Below are positions 17,586 to 26,477 of a stretch of 47,600 nucleotides of DNA, piece by piece. Source of the DNA: Acidimicrobiaceae bacterium. GTDB taxonomy: Bacteria > Actinomycetota > Acidimicrobiia > Acidimicrobiales > RAAP-2. The DNA lies in contig PKXJ01000032.1 of NCBI GenBank assembly GCA_003132305.1, forward strand, positions 1 to 47,600. The letters are read 5' to 3'. The position numbers and the translations under genes are program-made. Under the pieces are notes generated by a model. The model ran no database searches. It was not told the DNA's origin and saw nothing but the letters and a program-made list of their open reading frames with translations. Each line of letters begins with the position of its first letter. Positions within the stretch are counted from its first letter, which is position 1.

Positions 17586-17614
17586 GAGTTTGTCGCACTA
17601 CACAAGGAGGAACC

Positions 17615-19072
17615 ATGGCAGAACGTCCCACCCTTACCTCGGAGAACGGCGCTCCGGTCGAGGACAATCAACACAGCCAGTCAGCTGGTGCCAGTGGTCC
17701 TCTGCTGTTACAAGACCAGTATCTCGTCGAGAAGTTGGCGCACTTCAACCGAGAGCGCATCCCCGAAAGAGTCGTGCACGCGAGGGGCTCGGCGGCCTTT
17801 GGCACGTTCACGCTCAGTCGCGACATGAGCGAGTTCACCCGCGCGAAGATGTTCAACGGCATCGGCAAAAAAACTGAGTGCGTGTTTCGTTTTTCGACCG
17901 TGGCCGGTGGCCGGGGAGCGCCCGAAGCGGTACGCGACCCACGCGGTTTCGCGATGAAGTACTACACCGAAGACGGAAACTACGACCTCGTGGGTAACAA
18001 CACGCCAATCTTCTTCATCAACGATCCGATCAAGTTCCCGGACTTCATTCACTCCCAGAAGGCCGATCCCTTTACGAACCATCAAGAGCCCAACAATGTC
18101 TGGGACTTCTTCTCACATTCACCCGAAGCCACACACATGTTCACCTGGCTGATGGGCGATCGAGGCATTCCCGCCTCGTATCGAAACATGGACGGCTTTG
18201 GTTCGCACGCGTTCACCTGGGAGAACGACAAGGGCGAGGTCGTCTACGTCAAGTACCACTTCAAGACCCAACAGGGCATTGAGATCCTGACGAACGACGA
18301 GGCGATGGAGGTCGCGGGGAAGAACGCCGAGTCGCACCAAACGGACCTCGTGGACAACATTGAAGCTGGCAACTTTCCGCGTTGGACGGTGAAGGTGCAG
18401 ATCATGCTCGAAAAGGACGCCGCGAACTATCACTTCAACCCCTTCGACGTGACGAAGGTCTGGCACTACGAGGACTACCCGGTCCAAGAGATTGGCGTCG
18501 TCGAGCTGAATCGCAACGCGGACAACTACTTCGCCGAAGTCGAGCAACTGGCCTTCTCGCCCGCGAACTTCGTGCCGGGCATCGGACCCTCACCGGACAA
18601 AATGCTCCAGGGCCGTCTCTTTGGTTACGGCGACGCGCACCGCTACCGTCTGGGAGCCAACGCTCACTTGCTCGACGTGAACAAGCCCAAGGGCGTCACC
18701 GTCAACAACTACGGGCGTGACGGCTTCATGGCCCTAGGTGATAACGCAGGACGTCGCGTGAACTACGAGCCCAACAGCTTTGACAGTGCGCCGGTCGAGA
18801 CCGGCCAGGCCCTCTACGGGCCACTGGCGAGCACCGGCCTGTCGGGATCGTACCCAATCGACAACTACAAGAGTGACGAATTCGAGCAAGCGGGCGACCT
18901 CTTTCGTCTGCAAAAGCCCGAAGCGCAAGATCGACTCATCATGACGATCGCCGGCGGTCTCGCCCAGGTGACGATCCCTGGCGTCGTGGAGCGTTCGATC
19001 AGTTACTTCGCGAAGGCCGACGCCGAGTACGGCCGACGCATCGAAGAGGAAGTCGCCAAACTGAAGAAGTAG
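17615..19072 (+). CDS. katA: Monofunctional haem catalase
   Basis: A small-subunit catalase of 485 residues that converts hydrogen peroxide to water and oxygen in the cytoplasm. Catalytic His55 is in ERVVHARGSAAFGTF. The distal Asn lies in NYDLVGNNTPIFFIND, and the proximal haem-ligand Tyr is in RLFGYGDAHRYRLG. Length and motifs fit clade 3. A very strong ribosome site, AAGGAGG, precedes the ATG. The gene is divergent from oxyR and is followed after 5 bases by an intrinsic terminator, so it is a single-gene transcript, most likely peroxide-induced through OxyR. Confidence 0.97.
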   Translation: MAERPTLTSENGAPVEDNQHSQSAGASGPLLLQDQYLVEKLAHFNRERIPERVVHARGSAAFGTFTLSRDMSEFTRAKMFNGIGKKTECVFRFSTVAGGRGAPEAVRDPRGFAMKYYTEDGNYDLVGNNTPIFFINDPIKFPDFIHSQKADPFTNHQEPNNVWDFFSHSPEATHMFTWLMGDRGIPASYRNMDGFGSHAFTWENDKGEVVYVKYHFKTQQGIEILTNDEAMEVAGKNAESHQTDLVDNIEAGNFPRWTVKVQIMLEKDAANYHFNPFDVTKVWHYEDYPVQEIGVVELNRNADNYFAEVEQLAFSPANFVPGIGPSPDKMLQGRLFGYGDAHRYRLGANAHLLDVNKPKGVTVNNYGRDGFMALGDNAGRRVNYEPNSFDSAPVETGQALYGPLASTGLSGSYPIDNYKSDEFEQAGDLFRLQKPEAQDRLIMTIAGGLAQVTIPGVVERSISYFAKADAEYGRRIEEEVAKLKK

Positions 19073-19077
19073 TCGCC

Positions 19078-19114
19078 AAGTGTCCGGTCAGCGAACGGTG
19101 GCCGGACACTTTTT
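19078..19114 (+). terminator. Rho-independent terminator of katA
   Basis: A perfect 10-bp stem, AAGTGTCCGG (19078-19087) with CCGGACACTT (19102-19111), encloses a 14-base loop and runs into five consecutive T bases (19110-19114). It lies between the convergent katA and hemY stops. On the minus strand the stem lacks a T-run, so it may stop hemY transcripts less efficiently. Confidence 0.85.
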
Positions 19115-19116
19115 GG

Positions 19117-20559
19117 TTAGACGTGAATCATTTCGAGAACTTCACGGGCCGCGCGACGTCCCGAGCCAATACTCGCGGGAATGCCGACGCCGTCGTACGC
19201 GTTACCCGCAAGGGCCAAGAAGAACGTGGCGCTGGCGGCGCGTGCACGCTGAACCCGCAACTCGTGGCCGACGTAGTACTGCGGCAGACCGAGTGGCCAA
19301 CGCTGAACGAGCGACGCCGAAGGTTCGCCAAAGTGGGGAAGTAGTACCGTGAGTTCATTTCGCACTCGATGCGTCAGTTCTTCGTCGCTCATTTCGAGCC
19401 ACCGAGTGTCGTCACTTCGTCCGACGTGCGCGCGAAGCACGATGTCCTCTTCACGATGAAGGTGAGACCACTTTCGATCGAGCAACGTGACGGCCGTCAC
19501 CATCATCGAACCTTCACCGGACCAGGCCGTGTGGAGCGGCACGAGGATACCCGTGCCGTGCGCGGGCAACGTGATCTCACTGTTCGCAACGGCGAAGGTC
19601 ACCATTGCCGCGCCAGCACTTTCAATCAGTCGTAGTTCGTCAAGGGCGGGATCGAGCGAACCGAGCAGGGCGCCGACCACGGGCGCCGGCGTGGCGAGGA
19701 TGATCGCGTTGGCGGGCGTCGTCGTGTTGAGCGTGTCCACCTCCCAGGGGTAGGCGCCGGCCGGCGTGCGGCGCAGCGCATTCACCGAGACACCGTGTCG
19801 AAGAACCACACCGCGTTCATTGAGACGATTCGCGAGAGCATTCGGTAAAGATCCGACGCCATTTCTCAGCGAAAAGAAGACCGGGACACTCGTCACCGTT
19901 TCGTCCTCAGATTCAGAGTTAACGGGATTTGATGAACGCAGCGCCTTCATGAGTGAGCCGCCCTTCTTCGCCGCGTCGAAGAGAGCGGGAAAGACGGACT
20001 TCGCGGAGAGTTCGTCGATACGACCCGCTTGAATGCCGCCGATCATGGGCTCGATGAACTGGTAGCTCAGTTCGCGACCGAGCTTGGTGTGCACAATCTC
20101 GCCAATGCTCGCGTCCTCACTAACGAGCATTCGCTTGGGAAGGAGAACGTCACGCCGCGCCGCCAGTCGAGCTCGCCACGACAGTCCTTTGAAGTTGAGG
20201 ATCGACTGGAGATTCGTGGGTACGCCAAGGACGAGACCGCTGGGCAGTTCGTGCAAGGCGCCTCGCGCCCACAACGATGCGCCACTCGCGCTGATCGCTT
20301 CCAGCTCTTCGCTCAGTCCGAGTGCTTTGATGAGCGCCACGGCTTCGGGACGCTTCGCTAAAAATCCGTCGGCGCCGAGATCTATCGTGCGCCCGGCGAA
20401 CGTCGTCGTGGCGAGTGAGCCCCCGAAACGGTCGCTCGCTTCGATCAGTTCAACGCGCGGCGTTGCGTTGTTGGGACCAGCGTCGCCGCCAGAGAGTTCC
20501 CACGCGGCCGCGAGGCCACTAATACCTCCGCCGACCACGACGACGGAGGCGCGACTCAC
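19117..20559 (-). CDS. hemY: Coproporphyrinogen/protoporphyrinogen oxidase, HemY type
   Basis: A 480-residue FAD-dependent oxidase of porphyrinogen. In actinobacteria this enzyme (also called CgoX) normally oxidises coproporphyrinogen III to coproporphyrin III. The N-terminal dinucleotide motif is VVVGGGISGLAAAWELSG and is followed by LIEASDRFGGS. The middle has LGADGFLAKRPEAVALIKALGL, and the C-terminus has a second FAD contact (ALAGNAYDGVGIPASIGSGR). The GTG start overlaps the hemH stop by 4 bases, indicating translational coupling. It is the last gene of the hemE-hemH-hemY unit. Confidence 0.95.
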   Translation of the reverse strand: MSRASVVVVGGGISGLAAAWELSGGDAGPNNATPRVELIEASDRFGGSLATTTFAGRTIDLGADGFLAKRPEAVALIKALGLSEELEAISASGASLWARGALHELPSGLVLGVPTNLQSILNFKGLSWRARLAARRDVLLPKRMLVSEDASIGEIVHTKLGRELSYQFIEPMIGGIQAGRIDELSAKSVFPALFDAAKKGGSLMKALRSSNPVNSESEDETVTSVPVFFSLRNGVGSLPNALANRLNERGVVLRHGVSVNALRRTPAGAYPWEVDTLNTTTPANAIILATPAPVVGALLGSLDPALDELRLIESAGAAMVTFAVANSEITLPAHGTGILVPLHTAWSGEGSMMVTAVTLLDRKWSHLHREEDIVLRAHVGRSDDTRWLEMSDEELTHRVRNELTVLLPHFGEPSASLVQRWPLGLPQYYVGHELRVQRARAASATFFLALAGNAYDGVGIPASIGSGRRAAREVLEMIHV

Positions 20560-21467
20560 GTACCAGCGGCTGTTCTGATGACGCCGGCGAGCACGCTCAG
20601 GAACGTGGGGTCGTCGTTGAGTGACGCGGTGCGAACCAGATTGAGGCCCACTTCGCGCGCGATGCTCTGGGCCTCAATATCGATGTCGAAGAGAACTTCG
20701 AGGTGATCAGAAACGAAGCCAATCGGGCACGACACGACGTCGGTGAATCCCTGCGCTCGTTTGTCGCGCAGTGCCACCAAGATATCCGGGCCCAGCCAGG
20801 GATCGGGGGTGCGCCCAGCGGACTGCCAGGCCACGTCGAAGGAACGGAGACCAGCGATTTCCGCCGCCAGCACCGCGCTCTCCCTAAGTTGTTCGGGGTA
20901 GGTGTCGCCGTGTTCGACGACCTTCTGCGGTAGCGAGTGCGCGCTGAAGATGACCTCGGTGGTCTCGTGGCGCGAAGCAGGAATCGTCGCGAGCGCGTCG
21001 TTGACCCGACGAGCGATGAGATCTAAGAAGCCCGGCGCGTCGTACCACGCGCCAATCGTGACGAACTCAATGTTCAAGCCGACGGCTTCCTTCGCGCGAC
21101 TCATGTACTGCTCGGTCGACATCGACGACGAGTGCGGCGCAAGAACGATGCCCACGACTTTTTTGAAACCGTCACTTCGAAAGGACTCGGCCGTCGCTTC
21201 GAGTAGCGGTGGCTCGAACTTTGATCCATAGCGCACGTCGAACGTACCGGGTGCCTCGACTTCAAGCGCACGGGCGACGCCCGCGACCTGGGCGGCAGTG
21301 CGCTCCGTGAGGGGCGACGTGCCGCCGATGGCCATGTAGCGACGCGTGAGATCGGCGAGAAGCTCTGGCGTCGGCGGGTGGCCGCGACGGATTCTCGTGT
21401 AGAACGCTTCGATACCTCCGGGCGCTGACGGCGTGCCGTGGGCCATGACGAGAACGCCGGTCTTCAC
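20556..21467 (-). CDS. hemH: Ferrochelatase (coproporphyrin type expected)
   Basis: A 303-residue chelatase that inserts ferrous iron into a porphyrin. The catalytic His is in FSAHSLP and the acidic partner is Glu in FVSDHLEVLFDID, matching His183 and Glu264 of the Bacillus enzyme. Actinobacteria use the coproporphyrin-dependent route, so coproporphyrin III is the expected substrate (CpfC). Only one cysteine was found (VVSCPIGF), so the [2Fe-2S] cluster known in many actinobacterial and animal ferrochelatases is probably absent. Both ends overlap neighbouring genes by 4 bases (hemE upstream, hemY downstream). Confidence 0.95.
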   Translation of the reverse strand: MKTGVLVMAHGTPSAPGGIEAFYTRIRRGHPPTPELLADLTRRYMAIGGTSPLTERTAAQVAGVARALEVEAPGTFDVRYGSKFEPPLLEATAESFRSDGFKKVVGIVLAPHSSSMSTEQYMSRAKEAVGLNIEFVTIGAWYDAPGFLDLIARRVNDALATIPASRHETTEVIFSAHSLPQKVVEHGDTYPEQLRESAVLAAEIAGLRSFDVAWQSAGRTPDPWLGPDILVALRDKRAQGFTDVVSCPIGFVSDHLEVLFDIDIEAQSIAREVGLNLVRTASLNDDPTFLSVLAGVIRTAAGT

Positions 21468-22501
21468 TTCACGCCCGCCCTTCCCTCGTCGTGCACGACG
21501 CGAACGATCGCTTCGAGTACCGCGGGGTCCGTCGTTGGCAGGACGCCGTGTCCCAAGTTAAAGATATGGCCCGCCTCGGCACCGGCCTTCGCGAGTACTT
21601 CACGCGTCGCTTCAACGGCGAGCTCTTCACCGCCGAGACACCGGGCGGGATCGAGGTTTCCCTGGACGGGTTTGCCACTGACGCGCCGACGGCCCTCGTC
21701 GAGATCCACGTGCCAGTCAATGCCCACGACCGTGCTGCCCGCACTACTCATGAGGCCCAAGAGCTCACCCGTGCCGACTCCAAAGAGAATCGTCGGCACG
21801 TTGAGGTCAGCGACGCCATCGATAACCCGTTGGGTCGCGGGTAGTGCGTAACGCGCGTACTCTTCGCGCGACAGCGACCCGGCCCACGAGTCAAAGAGTT
21901 GGATCGCTCGCGCGCCGTGGAGGATCTGCGCGCGAAGAAAACTTATGGTGATAGCGACGAGTCGATCGAGGAGTTGATCAAAGAGCGCGGGTTCGGCGTG
22001 CATCATGGTCTTAATGACCGCGAACTCTCTCGTCGGCGCGCCTTCGACGAGATAGCTCGCCACCGTGAACGGCGCGCCGGCAAAGCCAATGAGGGGCGTA
22101 TCGGACTCTTTCAGCTGTTCCACGACGAGATCGACGGTCTGGGTGACGTGGCCGACGTCGGCTTCACTCAGATCGCGAAGTCGCGTCAAATCCGCCGCAC
22201 TCTTGAATGGATCGGCGATAACCGGACCGCGACCAGGAACAACGTCGACGCCGAAGCCGAGCGCGTGATAGGGGGTCACGATGTCGGAGAAGAGAATGGC
22301 GGCATCAACGCCGTAGCGACGCACGGGCTGCATCGTCACTTCACAAGCCAGCTCGGGATTCGCGATGGCTTCGAGAATCGATCCCGAGGCGCGCAACGCT
22401 CGGTACTCGGGCAGTGAACGACCGGCTTGGCGCATAAACCACACCGGCACGTGGTCCACGGACTCGCCACGACAGGCCCGCAGGAATACTGGCTCTTTCA
22501 C
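21464..22501 (-). CDS. hemE: Uroporphyrinogen decarboxylase
   Basis: A 345-residue cytoplasmic enzyme that decarboxylates uroporphyrinogen III to coproporphyrinogen III. Hallmarks are PVWFMRQAGRSLPEY with the two substrate-binding Arg residues, AILFSDIVTP with the catalytic Asp region, GFAGAPFTVASYLVEG, and FNLGHGVLPTTDP. The GTG start has AAAAGGAG about 4 bases upstream. It is the first gene of the haem unit; a TAGATT in the divergent gap toward helD could be its -10. Confidence 0.97.
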   Translation of the reverse strand: MKEPVFLRACRGESVDHVPVWFMRQAGRSLPEYRALRASGSILEAIANPELACEVTMQPVRRYGVDAAILFSDIVTPYHALGFGVDVVPGRGPVIADPFKSAADLTRLRDLSEADVGHVTQTVDLVVEQLKESDTPLIGFAGAPFTVASYLVEGAPTREFAVIKTMMHAEPALFDQLLDRLVAITISFLRAQILHGARAIQLFDSWAGSLSREEYARYALPATQRVIDGVADLNVPTILFGVGTGELLGLMSSAGSTVVGIDWHVDLDEGRRRVSGKPVQGNLDPARCLGGEELAVEATREVLAKAGAEAGHIFNLGHGVLPTTDPAVLEAIVRVVHDEGRAGVK

Positions 22502-22555
22502 GACGCTCCTTTTGCCGATACCAATCTAGGCCCGTGCCCTTCTACATTGGTTGGC

Positions 22556-22569
22556 CGAGGCGCGCCTCG
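22556..22569. promoter_or_regulatory. 14-bp perfect palindrome between hemE and helD
   Basis: The sequence CGAGGCGCGCCTCG is self-complementary and lies in the 120-bp divergent gap. A possible helD -10, TAGACT, is at 22577-22582, so the palindrome would fall between about -33 and -20 of the helD promoter, a position suited to a repressor. No regulator is identified. Confidence 0.45.
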
Positions 22570-22621
22570 ATTCCTCTAGACTTGTTTCTTCCCGATTTTG
22601 GGAACCGAGGAGAGGTCGTCA

Positions 22622-24928
22622 ATGGCGCACGAGCGTGAGATAGCCGAGGAGCAGGAGTTCCTCGATCTCGCCTTAGGGGCACTCGATCACATGCGTCAAG
22701 GCGCGCGCTCGCTTCGCGACAGCGCGGCGGTGGCGAACATGCGCGGCGCCGGCGACCTCGTGGAACGCGACGTCGTCATGGGTACCGCGCTGCACCGTCT
22801 CGACCAACTCGCCATTGGTGACCAGTCGCTCTTCTTTGGTCGCATCGACTACCGGGCCAACGGCCACGGCACGGGCGACACCTACCACGTCGGTCGCCTC
22901 GCGGTTTCTGACGAAGCCCTTAATCCCTTGGTGATTGACTGGCGCGCTCCGGTCGCCGAGGCGTTTTACCGCGCGACGGGCGTCGAGCCCCTCGGGCTCT
23001 CAAGGCGACGTCACGTCGCCATTCGGGCGAACGAAGTCTCCGGCGTTGAGGACGAGTACTTCGCGGACGCCAACGGCGAACTCGATCTACCCGAAGGCGA
23101 AGTTCGCTCCGCGACCGAAGAGGGTCTCGTCGACGGCGGCCTCGCGCTCGGCGGACCGGGCGCGTTGCTCGCGGCGCTCGGTCGTGCGCGAACCGGCCGC
23201 ATGGGCGACATCATCGCCACCATCCAAGGTGAACAGGACCAAATTATTCGCAGCCCCTTGGCGGGCGTGCTCCTCGTCCAGGGCGGTCCCGGCACCGGCA
23301 AGACGGCCGTCGCGTTGCATCGCGCGGCGTATTTGCTCTTCACCCATCGCGCCACCCTCGAGCGCCAGGGCGTCTTGGTGGTCGGACCGAATCCGCTCTT
23401 TCTCAACTACATCGAAAACGTCTTACCGTCCTTGGGAGAGTCGGGCGTCACGTTATCGACCATCGCAGGACTCGTCACGAACGTCGAAGTTCGCGCCGTC
23501 GACCCCGAAGAGGTGGACCAGTTAAAGGGCGACCTGCGCATGGCGAAAGTTCTCGCGCGCGCCCTTCGCACGCGCGAGCGCGCGCTTCGCCACGACGTCG
23601 AAATCCCCGTGGGGCGTGCGATCGTGGTGCTGCGCGCTCGCTACTCCGCAGAAGTGGTGGAACGCGCTCGCCGGCGCCCGGGTAACCACAACCAACGTCG
23701 CTCGGCCGTCGGACGAGAGCTCGCCACGCGCCTCGCCCACGAGTACCGCGACCGCTTTGTGCACGACGCCTCGGAAGAGGTGAACGCGGTGGGCGAGTTG
23801 GCCGATCTCATTCGCTCGACACCCCAGTTCAAAGAGGCCTTGCAACGAATCTGGCCCCGTCTGTCGGGACAAGAGCTCCTGCACGACCTCCTCGGCGCGC
23901 CGGCGCTGTTGAAGGCGGCCGGCAGGGACGTGTTGAGCGAGAAAGAAATTGAGCTGCTGTACCGCGCGCGGTTCACGTCGTCAGAAGAGATCGCCTGGAC
24001 CAAGGCCGACGCCGCGTTGATCGACGAGGCGAGAGTCTTGGTGGGCCCGCGTCGTCGTCCGCGGCCTCTTATGAAGCCCAATGATCCCGGCGTGCTCGAC
24101 GGCGTCGACCTCGACGCCTACTCCGGGGTGCATCGCGCGGCCGCTCTGCGTGAAGCTAAGCGACTCGCCGTCGCGCAGTCCCAAGAACTCGACGAGGCGG
24201 AGTTCGTGACGTACGGGCACATCGTGGTTGACGAAGCACAAGATCTCTCACCCATGGAGCTTCGCGTCCTCAAGCGTCGCGATCTCACGGGCTCGATGAC
24301 GATCGTCGGTGACATGGGTCAAGCGACGACGGCCTCGTCGTCGGCCTCGTGGGACGTGTTGTTAAACGTGCTCGCGCCACGCAGGACGCCCTCGCGCGTC
24401 GATCTCACGGTGAGTTATCGCACGCCCGAAGAAGTGTTGAACTTCGCCGCGGCGACCCTGATGGCCGCGACCCCCGAGCTTGAGCCACCGCGCCCCGTTC
24501 GACGTGCGGGCACGCTACCAACGGTCAAAAAAGTGAGCGAAGACGAGTTCAACTCAGCGCTCGTCGACTTGACCAGAGTTGAGATCGACGCCGTCGCGCC
24601 GGGGCGCGTCGCGGTGATTGTATCGAGCAAAAGAGTGGACGAAATCGTGTCGACGTTGCGCGAAGGTGGACTCGAAGCGGTTGATCCGCGTGACCAAGAC
24701 TCAAAGGGACTTTCGGCCGATCTGGTCGTGTTGGCGGCCGAGGGCGCCAACGGTCTCGAGTTCGACGCCGTGGTCGTTGTCGAACCTGGTCAGATTGCCA
24801 ATCGGGGTGCTCTCGACGCCACGGGCGCGACCCCTCGTGGCCTGCGAACTCTCTACGTGGCGCTGACGCGCCCGACGAGGCGCTTGGCGATAGTTGCGTG
24901 CAAGGAACTTCCCCCCACGCTGCGCTAG
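22622..24928 (+). CDS. helD: HelD-type superfamily 1 helicase (RNA polymerase recycling factor)
   Basis: A 768-residue UvrD/Rep-related ATPase. The N-terminal coiled-coil arm (EREIAEEQEFLDLALGAL, then MRQGARSLRD) and the adjacent PLVIDWRAPVAEAFYRATG segment are typical of HelD, which removes stalled RNA polymerase from DNA. Motor motifs are Walker A LVQGGPGTGKTAVAL, Walker B IVVDEAQDLSPMEL, GDMGQATT, SYRTPEEV and LYVALTRPTRRL. Length is close to the mycobacterial class. The ATG at 22622 is preferred because GAGGAGAGG precedes it; an upstream in-frame start at 22598 overlaps that ribosome site. The gene ends 55 bases before ctaE. Confidence 0.92.
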   Translation: MAHEREIAEEQEFLDLALGALDHMRQGARSLRDSAAVANMRGAGDLVERDVVMGTALHRLDQLAIGDQSLFFGRIDYRANGHGTGDTYHVGRLAVSDEALNPLVIDWRAPVAEAFYRATGVEPLGLSRRRHVAIRANEVSGVEDEYFADANGELDLPEGEVRSATEEGLVDGGLALGGPGALLAALGRARTGRMGDIIATIQGEQDQIIRSPLAGVLLVQGGPGTGKTAVALHRAAYLLFTHRATLERQGVLVVGPNPLFLNYIENVLPSLGESGVTLSTIAGLVTNVEVRAVDPEEVDQLKGDLRMAKVLARALRTRERALRHDVEIPVGRAIVVLRARYSAEVVERARRRPGNHNQRRSAVGRELATRLAHEYRDRFVHDASEEVNAVGELADLIRSTPQFKEALQRIWPRLSGQELLHDLLGAPALLKAAGRDVLSEKEIELLYRARFTSSEEIAWTKADAALIDEARVLVGPRRRPRPLMKPNDPGVLDGVDLDAYSGVHRAAALREAKRLAVAQSQELDEAEFVTYGHIVVDEAQDLSPMELRVLKRRDLTGSMTIVGDMGQATTASSSASWDVLLNVLAPRRTPSRVDLTVSYRTPEEVLNFAAATLMAATPELEPPRPVRRAGTLPTVKKVSEDEFNSALVDLTRVEIDAVAPGRVAVIVSSKRVDEIVSTLREGGLEAVDPRDQDSKGLSADLVVLAAEGANGLEFDAVVVVEPGQIANRGALDATGATPRGLRTLYVALTRPTRRLAIVACKELPPTLR

Positions 24929-24983
24929 GAGTAATCGCGCGAAGCGTCGCGGCGGGGTCGTGATTTCTACTAGAAATGTAGGC

Positions 24984-25580
24984 GTGACTCAGGCAGTTTC
25001 CCCCAATAGCCTGGCCAAGCAAGAGAAGATTGTCCACGATCGACCGCCAATGCTGGCCATCGGCGTGATGATATGGCTCGGTTCAGAGCTGATGTTCTTC
25101 TCGGGACTCTTCGCCGCACTGTTTACCATCCGAGCGCACCTGGCCTCGTGGCCGCCCGTTGGCACGCACCTCGACGTGCTGCAGGCGGGGATCTTCACGC
25201 TCGTGCTCATCGCGTCGTCGTTCACGATGCAACGAGCGGTGTGGTTGGTCGAACACCGACACCGAGGCGCCGCTCGCAACTGGGTCATCGCCACGATCAT
25301 CATGGGCGCGCTCTTCGTGGGCAACCAGGCCTACGAGTGGACGCACATCACGACTCGTTGGTACACCAACTCCTACGGCTCGGTCTTTTTCATCACGACC
25401 GGTCTGCACGGACTGCACGTGTTCTTGGGACTCGTGGCGATGTCGTTCCTGCTGTTTCGAATGCGCGGTCGACAGGGCGACGCCGGGGAGCTCGCCACCT
25501 TCCAAGGCGTGAGCTACTACTGGCACTTTGTCGACGTCATCTGGATCGGGCTGTACTCGGCCCTCTTCTTGTTGAAGTAG
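24984..25580 (+). CDS. ctaE: Cytochrome c oxidase subunit III
   Basis: A membrane subunit of about 198 residues of the aa3-type oxidase. Five hydrophobic segments are visible, beginning with MLAIGVMIWLGSELMFFSGL, which contains the conserved Glu of subunit III. HGLHVFLGLVAM and the C-terminal YYWHFVDVIWIGLYSALFLL are strong family signatures. The GTG at 24984 is chosen by length; the frame stays open upstream with another GTG at 24960, and no clear ribosome site separates them. It directly precedes qcrC, the classic actinobacterial ctaE-qcrCAB order whose products form a bc1-aa3 supercomplex. Confidence 0.93.
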   Translation: MTQAVSPNSLAKQEKIVHDRPPMLAIGVMIWLGSELMFFSGLFAALFTIRAHLASWPPVGTHLDVLQAGIFTLVLIASSFTMQRAVWLVEHRHRGAARNWVIATIIMGALFVGNQAYEWTHITTRWYTNSYGSVFFITTGLHGLHVFLGLVAMSFLLFRMRGRQGDAGELATFQGVSYYWHFVDVIWIGLYSALFLLK

Positions 25581-26477
25581 ATGGGTGTGACGTCAACACT
25601 CCTGCGGCGCGTTCCGTTGTTACTGGCGGCCGGACTCGTCGCTAGTGCACCGCTGCTACTCTTCGTCGGTTCCGCGAACGCCAACAATCTGAACCCACCG
25701 CCGACGACCAGAAAGAACGCCGGCACGCCGAACTCGACGATCGTCGTTAAGAACAAGGCCGGCGTCGTGATCAAGTACGGCAACAAGTACATCACCTATA
25801 AGGCGCCGTCCTCCAAGCTCGACACGCTGGGCCGGGCACTCTTTTTGGAGAACTGCGCGTCGTGTCATGGCACCGAGGCCGACGGCGTACCGGCCAACGG
25901 CACCAGCGGTGCCTACCCCGACCTCGTGGGACTCGGCCCCGCGACGATCGACTTCTGGATCGACTCGGGTCGCATGCCGGCGAAGGACCTCGCGGCCGTC
26001 GAAGCGCCGCGGCGTGTACCAGCGCTGACCCCCGCACAGGCAGTCGCCATCGCGGCCTGGGTGAACTCGCTGTCGGCAAGCTACCCCGACATTCCCACGC
26101 CCCATCTAAAGAACGCCAACGTCGCCGAAGGCGCGGCTCTCTACGCCCTTAACTGCGCGGCTTGTCACACCATTGAAGGTGACGGCGACGCGCTCGCGGA
26201 GAGCACCTTCTCGCCGTCCTTACGTCACATCCCCGCCTTCCAAGTGGTCGAAGCGATCCGCACGGGCCCCGCGAACATGCCACGCTTCACGGGGAACCTC
26301 AGTGACCAGCAGGTGAGTGACATCACCAAGTACGTCACGACCGAGATTGAGCACCCGAACAATCCCGGTGGTCTTGGTCTCGGCGGGCTCGGTCCGGTCG
26401 CCGAGGGCTTCGTCGGGCTCTTGATTGGCTTAGGTCTGCTCATGCTCATCTGTTACTGGATCGGAGATCGCTCGTGA
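25581..26477 (+). CDS. qcrC: Diheme cytochrome c subunit of the bc1 complex
   Basis: A 298-residue membrane-anchored cytochrome with two haem c sites: CASCH starting at residue 92 and CAACH starting at residue 192. It has an N-terminal hydrophobic signal anchor (VPLLLAAGLVASAPLLLFV) and a C-terminal membrane helix (GFVGLLIGLGLLMLICYWIG). The two haems pass electrons directly from bc1 to the aa3 oxidase, replacing a soluble cytochrome c. Methionines MPAK and MPRF are candidate axial ligands. The ATG begins immediately after the ctaE stop and the gene overlaps qcrA by 4 bases. Confidence 0.97.
   Translation: MGVTSTLLRRVPLLLAAGLVASAPLLLFVGSANANNLNPPPTTRKNAGTPNSTIVVKNKAGVVIKYGNKYITYKAPSSKLDTLGRALFLENCASCHGTEADGVPANGTSGAYPDLVGLGPATIDFWIDSGRMPAKDLAAVEAPRRVPALTPAQAVAIAAWVNSLSASYPDIPTPHLKNANVAEGAALYALNCAACHTIEGDGDALAESTFSPSLRHIPAFQVVEAIRTGPANMPRFTGNLSDQQVSDITKYVTTEIEHPNNPGGLGLGGLGPVAEGFVGLLIGLGLLMLICYWIGDRS

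Noticed and set aside
19117-22501. Haem gene cluster as an unusual arrangement
   Set aside because: hemE, hemH and hemY together with 4-base overlaps is a common order; only the lack of cluster cysteines was worth a comment.
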